Of a stretch of DNA of 64,000 nt, positions 13,042 through 22,226 are shown in pieces; position 1 is the first letter of the stretch, and every line of letters begins with the position of its first letter. Location of the stretch: assembly GCA_026168605.1 (NCBI GenBank), contig JAPFDX010000012.1, forward strand, positions 1 to 64,000. Direction: 5' to 3'. The translations under genes were made by a program, and so were the position numbers. The notes under the pieces are model-generated. The model was not told where the DNA came from. It did not search any database and saw only the letters and a program-made list of their open reading frames with translations. This DNA is from Roseburia sp. (lineage in GTDB: Bacteria; Bacillota; Clostridia; Lachnospirales; Lachnospiraceae).

Positions 13042-16000
13042 CTATAATCGCCGGAACAAAAGTTCCGTCAGTCTGTCCGTGCGCTCATACCTGCGCATCA
13101 GCGACTGAAGCTTCTCCATGTCTCCCATCGTGCCGGCGAGCAGCATTTCATTCAGCCAGGCGTAGCGCCCTTTTTGCTCCTGCCCGGTCACCTCACTGTT
13201 ACTGATACAGCCGCTCTCGATCACCGCCGCTTCTTCGTCCTGTTCTTCCGAAATATAATACTGCACGGTCTCCCCGAAAAACAGCAGGAGCTCTTTCACA
13301 TAGATTCCCGCGTACATCTCCGTCATCCTCTGGGTCCTGTACGCTTCCTCCTCCATGCGGTAGCTGACCCGTATATGCCTGCCCGGTCCGGCGTGATGCT
13401 CGATGAAAAAACGGTCGTACAGATGATATTTTTCCACGAGCCTTGGATCCAGTTTCCGGTAGAAGGCAAAGCAGATATTCTTTGTCACATACTCCGCAAG
13501 CAGCCCGTCCGCGACCGCAAGCTGCGTCTCCGTCAGACTGCCCCGCTCCGCAAAATGCTTCAGCAGCGCAAGCCTGCACGCGTCGTTTAATTCTTTCTTT
13601 TCCAGCCAGCGCTGGCGGATCTGCACAAACACATGACCCGGCACAACCGCGTCCTGCCTGAGATAGCCGTCCGCAAAATACGACAGGTACGCCAGACAGA
13701 GTGTCTCCCTGCCGCCCCCGGCATAGTAGCTGTCATAGATCTGCTCAATGTAGGGCGTGTACTCCGTCGTATAGAGCATCTGCGTCAGGATGCGTTCCTC
13801 CAGATCAAACGTGTCGATCTGAAACTCTCCCGCCACCTGCCAGAGCTCCTCCATGCACTTGGTCGCCGCATTGTAATACTTGCACAGATAAATAAGCATC
13901 ACGTCATTGTACTTGCCCTGCGCAAATGTATCCGCGGCAAAGCCAAGAAGGAAATCGTCCTCCTCGAAGCCGCTCTCCGTGACCGCATAACTGCAAAGCG
14001 CCACGCGCGCGCCGCTCTCCAGATAATCGTAGCCGTCTGTCTGCACCATGCGGTACGCTTTCTCGTAGAGACGCTCCGCCGCAAGCAGCTCCACCAGACG
14101 CCGTCTGACGGCAACGGGAAGCGTCTCCAGGTCTGTCTGCGCCAGATATGTGCCAAGCGTCTGTCTCCCGGCGCCAGACTCCGGGCTTCTCTTGTACTCC
14201 TCCAAAAGTCCGAGCAAAAGCTTCTGCTTAAACCCGGCAGCGATCTCATCCGCCAGAAGCAGCACAGTCAGATACTGCTGCCGCCGTTCCTCCGGCACCG
14301 GCATCTGCGCCTGCTGCTCATACCACAAAAGCGCATACTGCCACTCCTTGGGCGCCGCCAGAAGGCACTTCTCCAGATAAAGTTCCGGGTGCATCAGCGG
14401 TTCGTCCTCAAACAGCCCGCTCTCACAGAACCTCCTGCCGCCGGTATCCTCAAGCACCACAACATAATTTGGCGTATACGCCGTAAAATATGCCATGCCG
14501 TTTACGACCGGAACCGTCTGCGGCTCTGTAAGCTCCTCCTGCCAGATCTGCGCCCGCGCCACCTGACGGTTTTCACAGAGCAGTCGGTGTGTAAAAAGAA
14601 TCCCGGTCAGACGGTGCGCCAGCTCTTCGCTGAACACGCCGGACAACAGCATCTCGTCGTAGATCACGGCAAGATTCTCATCCATATGCCCCGCCTCGAT
14701 CTGCTCCATCGCAAACAGCTCCGTCCCCCGGCGGTATCGCTGGTACATATCCGGCTGACGCTTCTTTGCCGCGATGATATTGACCAGAAGCGCCGCCTTC
14801 TGACGGTAGGGAAGCGCGCTGTCATACTGGAAATACATCTGGACGACCTTGGGCACCTCACGGATCCCGCCACCGTCCATCGACATCAGATATGCTTCGT
14901 ACAGTCCGGTCAGACGGATCTCCCGCTCGATGCCAAGCTCGTACCATTTGTGGTAACAGTGGTCATAGCGCTGGTTCCGGATGAGATAACCGCAGAAAGC
15001 GGCGAGCATCTCCTCCTTTTTGCACACGCGGCAGCACTCCTCCAAAATGCGGCAGACTGCCGGGTGAAAGCCGTGCAGCCTAGGCACAGCCTCCAGGATC
15101 TGGGCTGCGAGCTCCGCGTTGAGCGCGTGCTGCTTCACCGCCCAGTTTAACACCGCAATCTCAAAGTTTCCGAGCTTCCCCAGAAGATACGGATCCTGCC
15201 ACAGCAGATAATACGCCTCCAGATAGAGGTACGGACTTCTGTTTCCCTCCGCCATCCACGCCCCGATCGCCTGATAGCGTCCGGCATTGCTGCGGTAGTA
15301 GGAATCCTTGAGAAACAGAAGGATCCAAAACAGCAGGGAGCTGTCCGGATATCTCTGAAAAAGCTCCTCGATCTCCGCCGCCATCCTGTCCACAAAGGAA
15401 GGCTCCCGCTCCTGCAAGGTGCGCAGATACAGATAATACCCCCACTCCGGCGTATTTTTTCTGCAGCTGTTCCTCTTGTAATCGTCGAGGATCCATGCCG
15501 CCTCCTGCTTTTGCTTATTGATCAGCAGCGCCTGCGCCTTCATCAGCGGGTACATTCCATCCTCCGGCCGCATCGCCATCAGATGATCCAGCAGTTCGAT
15601 GGATCGGTTCGCCCACACTCCGGTCACGATCTTTTTCAGACGGTAATCCATATAGAGCTTTGCCAGCTCCACGCGTCCCTCGCCGATCTCCCGGCGCGTG
15701 CGTCCCCGTCCGCTCTCCTCCTCACTCCCGCGGGAAGCGCAGACCTCAAACCGGAACTCGCCCCCCGGCATACGGAAGGTCAGCCTGCCGTAATTTCTTC
15801 CCGCGTGCAGCGCCTCCTCCCGGATGTCATACGCAAACGCGCAGGTGCTCCCGATAAAATCTTCCTCCGTCACCTGCTCCTTCACCGGCACGAGAAAATC
15901 TGCGTCCGACTCCGCCAAAAGCACAAAATTTCCCCAGTGCTCCCGCTGTAAGACAAGGATCTCACGGTGTGTCTCCGTCACCTCATAAAACGCCGCCGAC

Positions 16001-16593
16001 TCTGCGGCCGGGGTGATGCGGACAGCTTTCTTTTTGTGGATGGCGACCAGAAACTCCTCCACCTTCTGCGCGGATGCACCGCCCCGTGCAAGCCCCTCAT
16101 AGCAGAGACGCTCCCTGCCCTCGTCCGGTTTTATGATATTCTTAAAATTCTTGGAATAAAACAGATGCTGCGCTTCTGGCAGACTGCGCTTTGCAAGCTC
16201 CGCAAAATCATTCAGACTGCGCACAGACCCCACAGAGGTCTTTGCGTACATTCTGGAAACAGACGCAACAAAAGAAAGGTTATATTCTCCCTGGCTGCAG
16301 ATCATATAAAACTCGCCCTTTTGAATATCCCCTTCCACCAGTCCGTTGCTGTGAAATTGATACCGGATCCGTACTTCCTCACCCTCAAACTGGGGTGTCA
16401 GACACTCCATCCTCCCATTCGAGGTATAGATGACTCCCCGCATCGGCACATGATTTGCACTTGTTATGACAAAATCTCCCGTGTAGTCCTTGCCCTCTGA
16501 CACCTCGATCTCAACCTTGTCGGTTGAAAATGAGAGAATCGGTCTGGCGTATTCGAACTTTCCTCTTGCTAGCTGCTGTATCCGTTTACGCAA
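13042..16593 (-). CDS. Giant repeat protein, DUF5717 family (1183 aa)
   Basis: First gene of the operon, apparently starting at TTG (16591-16593) after AGCAGGTG. Residues about 20-130 look like a beta-sandwich (VEIEVSEGKDYTGDFVITSA, YQFHSNGLVEGDIQKGEFYM). From about 300 to the end it is a helical solenoid with many TPR-like units (for example LMAMRPEDGMYPLMKAQALL). No signal peptide or membrane segment. The family is uncharacterised. Together with an Hsp70-like protein and a TPR protein it suggests a large cytoplasmic or membrane-associated assembly. Confidence 0.82.
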   Translation of the reverse strand: MRKRIQQLARGKFEYARPILSFSTDKVEIEVSEGKDYTGDFVITSANHVPMRGVIYTSNGRMECLTPQFEGEEVRIRYQFHSNGLVEGDIQKGEFYMICSQGEYNLSFVASVSRMYAKTSVGSVRSLNDFAELAKRSLPEAQHLFYSKNFKNIIKPDEGRERLCYEGLARGGASAQKVEEFLVAIHKKKAVRITPAAESAAFYEVTETHREILVLQREHWGNFVLLAESDADFLVPVKEQVTEEDFIGSTCAFAYDIREEALHAGRNYGRLTFRMPGGEFRFEVCASRGSEEESGRGRTRREIGEGRVELAKLYMDYRLKKIVTGVWANRSIELLDHLMAMRPEDGMYPLMKAQALLINKQKQEAAWILDDYKRNSCRKNTPEWGYYLYLRTLQEREPSFVDRMAAEIEELFQRYPDSSLLFWILLFLKDSYYRSNAGRYQAIGAWMAEGNRSPYLYLEAYYLLWQDPYLLGKLGNFEIAVLNWAVKQHALNAELAAQILEAVPRLHGFHPAVCRILEECCRVCKKEEMLAAFCGYLIRNQRYDHCYHKWYELGIEREIRLTGLYEAYLMSMDGGGIREVPKVVQMYFQYDSALPYRQKAALLVNIIAAKKRQPDMYQRYRRGTELFAMEQIEAGHMDENLAVIYDEMLLSGVFSEELAHRLTGILFTHRLLCENRQVARAQIWQEELTEPQTVPVVNGMAYFTAYTPNYVVVLEDTGGRRFCESGLFEDEPLMHPELYLEKCLLAAPKEWQYALLWYEQQAQMPVPEERRQQYLTVLLLADEIAAGFKQKLLLGLLEEYKRSPESGAGRQTLGTYLAQTDLETLPVAVRRRLVELLAAERLYEKAYRMVQTDGYDYLESGARVALCSYAVTESGFEEDDFLLGFAADTFAQGKYNDVMLIYLCKYYNAATKCMEELWQVAGEFQIDTFDLEERILTQMLYTTEYTPYIEQIYDSYYAGGGRETLCLAYLSYFADGYLRQDAVVPGHVFVQIRQRWLEKKELNDACRLALLKHFAERGSLTETQLAVADGLLAEYVTKNICFAFYRKLDPRLVEKYHLYDRFFIEHHAGPGRHIRVSYRMEEEAYRTQRMTEMYAGIYVKELLLFFGETVQYYISEEQDEEAAVIESGCISNSEVTGQEQKGRYAWLNEMLLAGTMGDMEKLQSLMRRYERTDRLTELLFRRL

Positions 16594-16612
16594 ATCGACA
16601 CCTGCTTTTCTA

Positions 16613-16671
16613 TTGCTTTTTTATACGCAATGACTATAATAGATTATAAACTAATTCGAAGGAGTTATCAA
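16613..16671. promoter_or_regulatory. Divergent sigma-A promoters for DUF5717 operon and aminotransferase-like gene
   Basis: Rightward: TTGCTT (16613-16618), 16-base spacer, TATAAT (16635-16640). Leftward on the minus strand: TTGATA (16666-16671), 17-base spacer, TATAAT (16643-16648). The two promoters overlap back to back, and the leftward -35 covers the first base of the rightward start codon, so they probably interfere with each other. Confidence 0.65.
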
Positions 16672-17771
16672 TGATAAAACAGAAAGACCATTTTCATGGA
16701 AGTGATTTAGAAAAAATAGAGGAAATCTACGGTATACGCAAGGAGGAGATTGTCAGCTTTTCGGCAAATGTCAACCCTCTTGGTGTCTCACCGCTGCTGC
16801 GCGAGACACTCTCGGCAAGGATCGACGCCATCACCTCGTATCCCGACAGGGAATATACCTCGCTGCGCAGATGCATCGCCGCTTACTGCGGCACGGATGC
16901 GGAATCTGTGATCGTCGGAAACGGCTCGACAGAGCTCATCTCCCTGTTTATCCAGACCGAACACCCGAAAAAGGCTCTGATCCTCGGACCGACCTACTCG
17001 GAATACGAGCGCGAGATCGCTCTCGGCGGAGGCACGACCTTCTACTATGTGCTCCACGAGACGGATGACTTTTGTCTGGACGTCGGGGATTTTCTCACAC
17101 AGCTCAATGAGAGTATTGACCTGCTGGTGATCTGCAATCCCAACAACCCCACTTCCTCCGCGATCACGCGTCAGGATATGCGCCGTATCTTAGACGCCTG
17201 CAGGCAGTATGGCATCTATGTCATGGTGGACGAGACCTACGTGGAATTTTCCGACCGCATGGATGAGATCTCCGCCGTTCCGCTGACAAACGACTATGAC
17301 AATCTCGTCATTCTGCGCGGCACCTCAAAATTTTTTGCGGCGCCGGGGCTGCGTCTCGGCTATGCCATCACGGGCAGCCGGGATCTGATCCGGGAGATTA
17401 ACACGCGGAAGAATCCGTGGACGATCAACTCCCTCGCCGTCGTCGCGGGCGAGACAATGTTCGGCGACACGGACTATATCCGTGCGACCAGAGAACTGAT
17501 CTCCACCGAGCGCGCACGCATCTTTGCTGCCTTGAGCAGCCATCCTGCGTACAAGCCGTACAAGCCGGACGGCAACTTCCTTCTGGTGCGTATTTTAAAG
17601 GAGGGGCTCACCGCCCCGGACTTGTTTGACCGCGCCATCCGCCGAAATATGATGATCCGCGACTGCTCGACCTTCCCATCCCTCGACGACCGCTACATCC
17701 GTTTCTGTTTTATGAAACCGGAGGATAATGACAGACTGCTCGCGTGTCTGATGGAGGCGGCAGAAGAATAG
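16671..17771 (+). CDS. PLP-dependent class I/II aminotransferase, CobD/HisC-like
   Basis: 366 residues. FSANVNPLGVSPLLRETL is the usual start of L-threonine-O-3-phosphate decarboxylase (CobD) and histidinol-phosphate aminotransferase relatives. ICNPNNPTSS binds the cofactor, VDETYVEF holds the pyridine-contacting Asp, and GTSKFFAAPGLRLGY carries the Schiff-base lysine (near residue 225). No other cobalamin or histidine genes are adjacent, so I cannot choose between decarboxylase and aminotransferase activity. Start follows AAGGAG. Confidence 0.85.
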   Translation: MIKQKDHFHGSDLEKIEEIYGIRKEEIVSFSANVNPLGVSPLLRETLSARIDAITSYPDREYTSLRRCIAAYCGTDAESVIVGNGSTELISLFIQTEHPKKALILGPTYSEYEREIALGGGTTFYYVLHETDDFCLDVGDFLTQLNESIDLLVICNPNNPTSSAITRQDMRRILDACRQYGIYVMVDETYVEFSDRMDEISAVPLTNDYDNLVILRGTSKFFAAPGLRLGYAITGSRDLIREINTRKNPWTINSLAVVAGETMFGDTDYIRATRELISTERARIFAALSSHPAYKPYKPDGNFLLVRILKEGLTAPDLFDRAIRRNMMIRDCSTFPSLDDRYIRFCFMKPEDNDRLLACLMEAAEE

Positions 17772-17777
17772 GCTCTC

Positions 17778-18959
17778 CTATTTCTCCTGCTTCTCTCCCG
17801 GAACGAGCAGATATTCCACGCAGCCCGACACGCGGTATAAGATAAAGTTCTGGAGAAACGCCATCGTCTCCCCGTAGACCGTATCGTCCTGCTCGTCTAA
17901 GATGCTCCCCTCGAGAAGGTAACTCATCCCGTTGTGGTAATCCCTTCCGTCCTCAAGCGTAAAGCTTCTCCACAAATATTTTCCATTCTCACTCCCCTGC
18001 CGCATCCGCTGCTCCAGCAGCCGGACGCCGCACTTCTCACCGGGGGCAAAATGATTCCTGTACAGATAAATAAAATGCTCCGGCGGCACGCGGGTGAGCT
18101 GACGCATCCCGTACTGGTTCGCCGGGTGGTTATCCTTCTGCTGCACCCACACAAACACGGTGTGAAAGGTCAGACCGCCCACATGAAAAAACTGTGTCCG
18201 CTTTGCGATCTCATCATACGGCACCGGGGACAAGCGTTCCTCCTTTGCGATCCGACCGGAGATCTGCCGAAAGAGCTGCTGCATCCCGCTCCACGCGTAG
18301 TAGTGCACGGAGTCATAAAATGTCGTTCCCGCCCAGAGCAGTCCGCAGCGCTCCACCAGTCCCCTGCCCTCCCTCTCGTTTGCGGCAACGCTTTTCCTCG
18401 CATTGACCCGCGAGAAATATTCGTACAGCGTCTCTAAAATCTCCTGCTTTTTTTCGTTTGGGAGAACCCGGTTCTTTTTCCCCTCCACGCATTTGTGATA
18501 GCACTCGTAAAACAGCTCTCCCACCGCCTGCATCCCGAGCGCATGGGTGTAGTAATCCTGCATGATCGCACACGCGATCTTGTAAAGAATATTTGCCTGC
18601 CAGTTCCCCACCGACTTCACGCTGTCGATGATGTCCTCGTAGAGCTCGCTGGTGAGCACCGGCTCCGTAAAGTCACGCGTCACCTCAAAGGAATCCCAGT
18701 CCGCGGGCACTGCCTGCTCGCCCTTTACCACGATGCGGCAATCCTCCTCGTCCTCCCACGCACCGTCCCTGTCCTTCGTCTCCTTTTTCTCAGAATGTGC
18801 GGGCTTCTCCCCGCCGGAATGTTCTTCCTCCTCAAATTCATGCAGCAGGAGTTCCAGAAAATGCGCGCTCCACTGTCTGCCCTTCTCCTGTCCGATTTCC
18901 TTTCCGATCCCGCGCTCCCCCGATGCCCCGGAGACCGCTTTTACCTTCTGCAATGCCAT
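17778..18959 (-). CDS. Unknown cytoplasmic protein, 393 aa
   Basis: The ATG at 18959 follows GGGGGAGTGCGG; a frame extension to 19001 relies on a TTG without a site. The first 80 residues are charged and low in complexity (HEFEEEEHSGGEKPAHSEKK). The rest is a globular region rich in aromatic residues (GNWQANILYKIACAIMQDYY, HVGGLTFHTVFVWVQQKDNH, YLWRSFTLEDGRDYHNGMSY). No signal peptide or membrane segment. I do not recognise the family. It converges with the aminotransferase-like gene with six bases between. Confidence 0.7.
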   Translation of the reverse strand: MALQKVKAVSGASGERGIGKEIGQEKGRQWSAHFLELLLHEFEEEEHSGGEKPAHSEKKETKDRDGAWEDEEDCRIVVKGEQAVPADWDSFEVTRDFTEPVLTSELYEDIIDSVKSVGNWQANILYKIACAIMQDYYTHALGMQAVGELFYECYHKCVEGKKNRVLPNEKKQEILETLYEYFSRVNARKSVAANEREGRGLVERCGLLWAGTTFYDSVHYYAWSGMQQLFRQISGRIAKEERLSPVPYDEIAKRTQFFHVGGLTFHTVFVWVQQKDNHPANQYGMRQLTRVPPEHFIYLYRNHFAPGEKCGVRLLEQRMRQGSENGKYLWRSFTLEDGRDYHNGMSYLLEGSILDEQDDTVYGETMAFLQNFILYRVSGCVEYLLVPGEKQEK

Positions 18960-19026
18960 AGCCGCACTCCCCCGTCTCTTTGCTACACTATATATCGGCA
19001 AAAAAATCCTGCGGCATTAAAGAAAT

Positions 19027-19653
19027 CTATTCCTTTGTGATCGTGACGATCCCGGCGCACTCCGAGATCTTCTTCCACGTCACATGGGAGAAGATGTCAT
19101 TCAGCTCGCTGTAAAGCACATACATCCCGTGATACCTCCACGCATCCCTGTTCTGCCGCTGCATCTCTTTCATATCCTCATATGTCTCAAAGGCAAGACC
19201 ACCGATGATCATCTGACCGCCCGGCGCAAGCTGACGGATGATGTCGCAGAGCAGATGCTCCTGATCGTAGGGATCCATGCGGTGAAACGCATAGACGCTG
19301 ATCATCATGTCATATTCCCGGTCGAGCAGCTCGATCGGCATACCGAGGGAATAATCTGCCGCCAGAAGCTCCGCATCCGGCATTACCTCTCTCCCCGCCG
19401 CGATCATCTTCTCCGACGGATCCACTCCTGTGATCTGGTAGCCGTCCTTATACAGCTTTTCGGCAATGATGCCGGTGCCAAAGCCGATATCAAGAATGCG
19501 CTTCGCATCCGACTGGCGCACCATGCGGTACACCTCTCCAAACACACGCGCGTAGCCCGCAAACGGATACTCATCCATATCGTTAAACTGTGCTACGCTC
19601 TCCCGGTATCCATCCGACCATAAATCATAATTTTCATTCTTCAATTCACTCAA
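19027..19653 (-). CDS. SAM-dependent methyltransferase, class I
   Basis: 208 residues with the Rossmann methyltransferase motifs: RILDIGFGTGIIAEKLYKDG (motif I), ITGVDPSEKMIAAGREV (acidic residue binding ribose), then MISVYAFHRM and LAPGGQMIIGGLAF. Substrate unknown. The start appears to be TTG (19651-19653) after AGGGAAAGAGG. Lies 67 bases upstream of the unknown gene and divergent from the GntR cassette. Confidence 0.82.
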   Translation of the reverse strand: MSELKNENYDLWSDGYRESVAQFNDMDEYPFAGYARVFGEVYRMVRQSDAKRILDIGFGTGIIAEKLYKDGYQITGVDPSEKMIAAGREVMPDAELLAADYSLGMPIELLDREYDMMISVYAFHRMDPYDQEHLLCDIIRQLAPGGQMIIGGLAFETYEDMKEMQRQNRDAWRYHGMYVLYSELNDIFSHVTWKKISECAGIVTITKE

Positions 19654-19767
19654 CCTCTTTCCCTGTATCCTCTGTGTCCTCTCGGATATTTTCTGATTCC
19701 ATTATAGCACGTTTCCCTTCCGTTTCAACTATAACAGCCCTCACATTTTTTTCCCTCAAAAAAATGG

Positions 19768-19810
19768 TTGACATTTTCATTGTGTCATTGTATTATTTGT
19801 CTAGTACAAA
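19768..19810 (+). promoter_or_regulatory. Promoter and operator of GntR-ABC cassette
   Basis: TTGACA (19768-19773) and TATTAT (19791-19796) are 17 bases apart. TTTGT and ACAAA form an inverted repeat with spacer CTAGT (19796-19810) covering the end of the -10 box and the start site, a plausible autoregulatory site for the YtrA-like regulator. Confidence 0.68.
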
Positions 19811-19836
19811 ATATATTTGAGAAAGCAGGTGAATCT

Positions 19837-20208
19837 ATGGCTTGGAATCTTGATTCTGACAGACCCATCTTTTTGCAGATTGTGGAGCGGATCCAGCAGG
19901 ACATCATCTCCGGGAAGTATTCGCCCGGCGAGAAGCTGCCAAGCGTGCGCGATCTTGCCGCCGAGGCAGCCGTCAATCCCAACACGATGCAGAAAGCATT
20001 TTCAGAGCTTGAGCGCACCGGTCTGGTCTATTCCGTGCGAACCAGCGGGCGCTATATTACGGAGGACAATACGATGATCGAGGAATTAAAATCTTCCATT
20101 GCAAAAGAAAAAATACAGGAATTTCTGATTCTGATGCAGAATCTCGGCTACAAAAACGAAGAGATACTGGCGCTTATGAGCCAGACCATGAAAGGAGCAG
20201 AGCAATGA
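19837..20208 (+). CDS. GntR-family regulator, YtrA subfamily
   Basis: 123 residues: winged helix (RPIFLQIVERIQQDIISGKY; GEKLPSVRDLAAEAAVNPNT; MQKAFSELERTGLVYS) plus a short C-terminal helix pair, the size of the YtrA subfamily that lacks a large effector domain. ATG at 19837 follows AGCAGGTGA. It overlaps the ABC ATPase gene by four bases and probably represses its own operon, responding to antibiotic or envelope stress as YtrA relatives do. Confidence 0.9.
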   Translation: MAWNLDSDRPIFLQIVERIQQDIISGKYSPGEKLPSVRDLAAEAAVNPNTMQKAFSELERTGLVYSVRTSGRYITEDNTMIEELKSSIAKEKIQEFLILMQNLGYKNEEILALMSQTMKGAEQ

Positions 20209-20903
20209 GCACCTTATTAGAATGTAAGGATTTAACAAAAAAGTATGGTCATAAAACCGCCATCGACCACATCAGTCTCGCGATCGAGAGCGGTCACATT
20301 ATCGGTCTGCTGGGTCCCAACGGAAGCGGCAAGACAACCCTCATCAAAATGATCAACGGTCTGCTGACGCCGACCTCGGGCACGCTCTATCTGCATGAGC
20401 AGCCCATCGGTGTGGAGAGCAAGAAGCACATTTCCTATCTGCCTGACCACACATACCTCAATATGAACCAGCGCGTATCCGAGGTGATCGCCTTTTTTAA
20501 GGACTTCTATGAGGATTTCGACGAGCAGCGCGCCTACGATATGCTGGAGAAGCTGCATATCGACCCGAGGGACCGCTTAAAGTCAATGTCCAAAGGCACC
20601 AAGGAGAAGGTGCAGCTCATTCTGGTCATGAGCCGCCGCGCAGATCTCTATATTCTCGACGAACCGATCGCAGGCGTCGACCCCGCCGCCAGAGACTACA
20701 TTTTAAATGTCATTCTCTCCAACTACGAGCCGGAGGCCTCGATCCTCATATCGACTCATCTGATCGCCGATATCGAGAATATTTTGGACGAGGTTATTTT
20801 TATTCAGAACGGACAGGTACGCCTCACTTCCTCTGTGGATGATATCCGCCAGAATCAGGGCAAGTCCGTCGATGCACTTTTCAGGGAGGTATTCCGATGC
20901 TAG
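20205..20903 (+). CDS. ABC transporter ATP-binding protein (YtrB-like)
   Basis: 232 residues with Walker A GPNGSGKTT, a variant signature (LKSMSKGTKEKVQL in place of LSGGQ), Walker B ADLYILDEPIAGVDP and the H-loop STH. Degenerate signatures of this type are common in YtrB-like ATPases. Starts with ATGA overlap on the regulator and overlaps the permease by seven bases. Confidence 0.92.
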   Translation: MSTLLECKDLTKKYGHKTAIDHISLAIESGHIIGLLGPNGSGKTTLIKMINGLLTPTSGTLYLHEQPIGVESKKHISYLPDHTYLNMNQRVSEVIAFFKDFYEDFDEQRAYDMLEKLHIDPRDRLKSMSKGTKEKVQLILVMSRRADLYILDEPIAGVDPAARDYILNVILSNYEPEASILISTHLIADIENILDEVIFIQNGQVRLTSSVDDIRQNQGKSVDALFREVFRC

Positions 20904-21733
20904 GAAAATTATTCAAATACGAATTCAAAAATACTGCCAAAGTAATGCTTGCCATCTACGGCGTTCTGGTCTTTGCGACGCTGCTCGTATCGATCGGCTC
21001 TTCCATGGAGGCGATGCAGGGGGTAAACCTCACGGATGTTCCCCCGGTCGTTGAGCTCTTTTTCGCCGCTTCCGTTTTGATGTATGTGCTCTCGATCTTC
21101 GCACTGTTTACCGTGTCCTACGTCTATCTGTGCATCCACTTTTATAAGACGATGTACTCGGACCAGGGCTATCTGACCCATACGCTGCCCGTAAAACCGG
21201 TCACACTTTTCAATGTGAAGCTTGTCACCTCGCTCGTGTGGATGATCCTCACCGCCGTACTGTTTGCACTCTCCATTTTTGCGTTTCTGATCGGCGCATC
21301 CCGCGGTGAAATATTCTCCTCCGAGGTCGCAGGACGGATGGCTGAGATCATCAAATATGAGTTTGTACCGATTTTCGGCATGACCTTCGGACAGTTCCTG
21401 CTCTTTATCATCCTGTCGTTCATCATCAGTTGTCTGTCCTACCTTTTGATGATCTTTGCAAGCATCTCGATCGGACAGCTTTTTACCGGGCACAAGATCG
21501 CCGGCTCCTTTGCCGCAGGCGTCGTCATTTATATGGTCCAGCAGGTCATTGCCACGATCGTGATCCTCGTCACCGGTTTCTCGACCTTTCTGGATTATGA
21601 AAAAATTGTGACCTTTGCCGACGTCCTGTTCTCCCCAGCCATGATCATTTCCATGGTGATCTCGGTTCTGTTCACAGTCGCCCTCTATGTCATCTGCATC
21701 GTGATGCAGACACGTCACCTGAATCTGGACTAG
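20897..21733 (+). CDS. ABC transporter permease, six membrane segments
   Basis: 278 residues with about six hydrophobic segments (for example MLAIYGVLVFATLLVSIG, SVLMYVLSIFALFTVSYVYL, LVTSLVWMILTAVLFALSIF). It belongs with the preceding ATPase and GntR regulator as an ABC-2-like exporter of unknown substrate. Its last four bases (CTAG) overlap the end of the convergent VanZ gene. Confidence 0.88.
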   Translation: MLGKLFKYEFKNTAKVMLAIYGVLVFATLLVSIGSSMEAMQGVNLTDVPPVVELFFAASVLMYVLSIFALFTVSYVYLCIHFYKTMYSDQGYLTHTLPVKPVTLFNVKLVTSLVWMILTAVLFALSIFAFLIGASRGEIFSSEVAGRMAEIIKYEFVPIFGMTFGQFLLFIILSFIISCLSYLLMIFASISIGQLFTGHKIAGSFAAGVVIYMVQQVIATIVILVTGFSTFLDYEKIVTFADVLFSPAMIISMVISVLFTVALYVICIVMQTRHLNLD

Positions 21734-22215
21734 TGGCTTTGCTTTTTTGCCGCCGCACCTATGGCTTTGGCTGCCCGAAAGGCGCCAAAGCCAAGCGCTG
21801 CGCCAATCACATTTAAGATCAGATCATCGATATCACAGATCCCACGCAATGTAAAAAGCTGTATGGTTTCCACCGTCACCAGCCCCAGACTAAAACAGAA
21901 CAGGTACCGGCGGAAGGACTGCAGACGCCGAAAAAGTGCGGGCAGAAAGAATCCGCAGGGAACGAACACGAGCACATTTCCATACAAATTGATCTCCGAT
22001 GCGGAAAGTCCGTAGGTTCCCGCCTCCTCCCCGAGCCTCTTCGCGTACTCCATGATCGTCCGAAAAGGTATCAGATTGATGTTATCGCAGATCTGCTGAC
22101 AGTATGTGCCTGACACGGTGACCGGTGTTCTTCCGAACAACAGCCACAGCATCACCGCAATATATAAAATGAACAGCAGCCAGACTGCCGGGTACACTTT
22201 TTTCTTTATGCCCAA
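21730..22215 (-). CDS. VanZ-family membrane protein
   Basis: 161 residues with four membrane segments and the VanZ pattern NINLIPFRTI, NVLVFVPCGFFLPAL and CDIDDLILNVIGAALGF. The start is TTG (22213-22215) after GGAGGG. VanZ-like proteins are common single genes in Firmicutes; some lower teicoplanin sensitivity, most are uncharacterised. It lies 11 bases after the preceding lipoprotein gene and is probably co-transcribed with it. Confidence 0.88.
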   Translation of the reverse strand: MGIKKKVYPAVWLLFILYIAVMLWLLFGRTPVTVSGTYCQQICDNINLIPFRTIMEYAKRLGEEAGTYGLSASEINLYGNVLVFVPCGFFLPALFRRLQSFRRYLFCFSLGLVTVETIQLFTLRGICDIDDLILNVIGAALGFGAFRAAKAIGAAAKKQSH

Positions 22216-22226
22216 ATTTTACCCTC

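Noticed and set aside
13633-15150. 505-codon rightward open frame
   Set aside because: It lies wholly inside the DUF5717 gene on the opposite strand, has no ribosome binding site, and its composition (Arg, His, Leu rich) is that of an antisense shadow.
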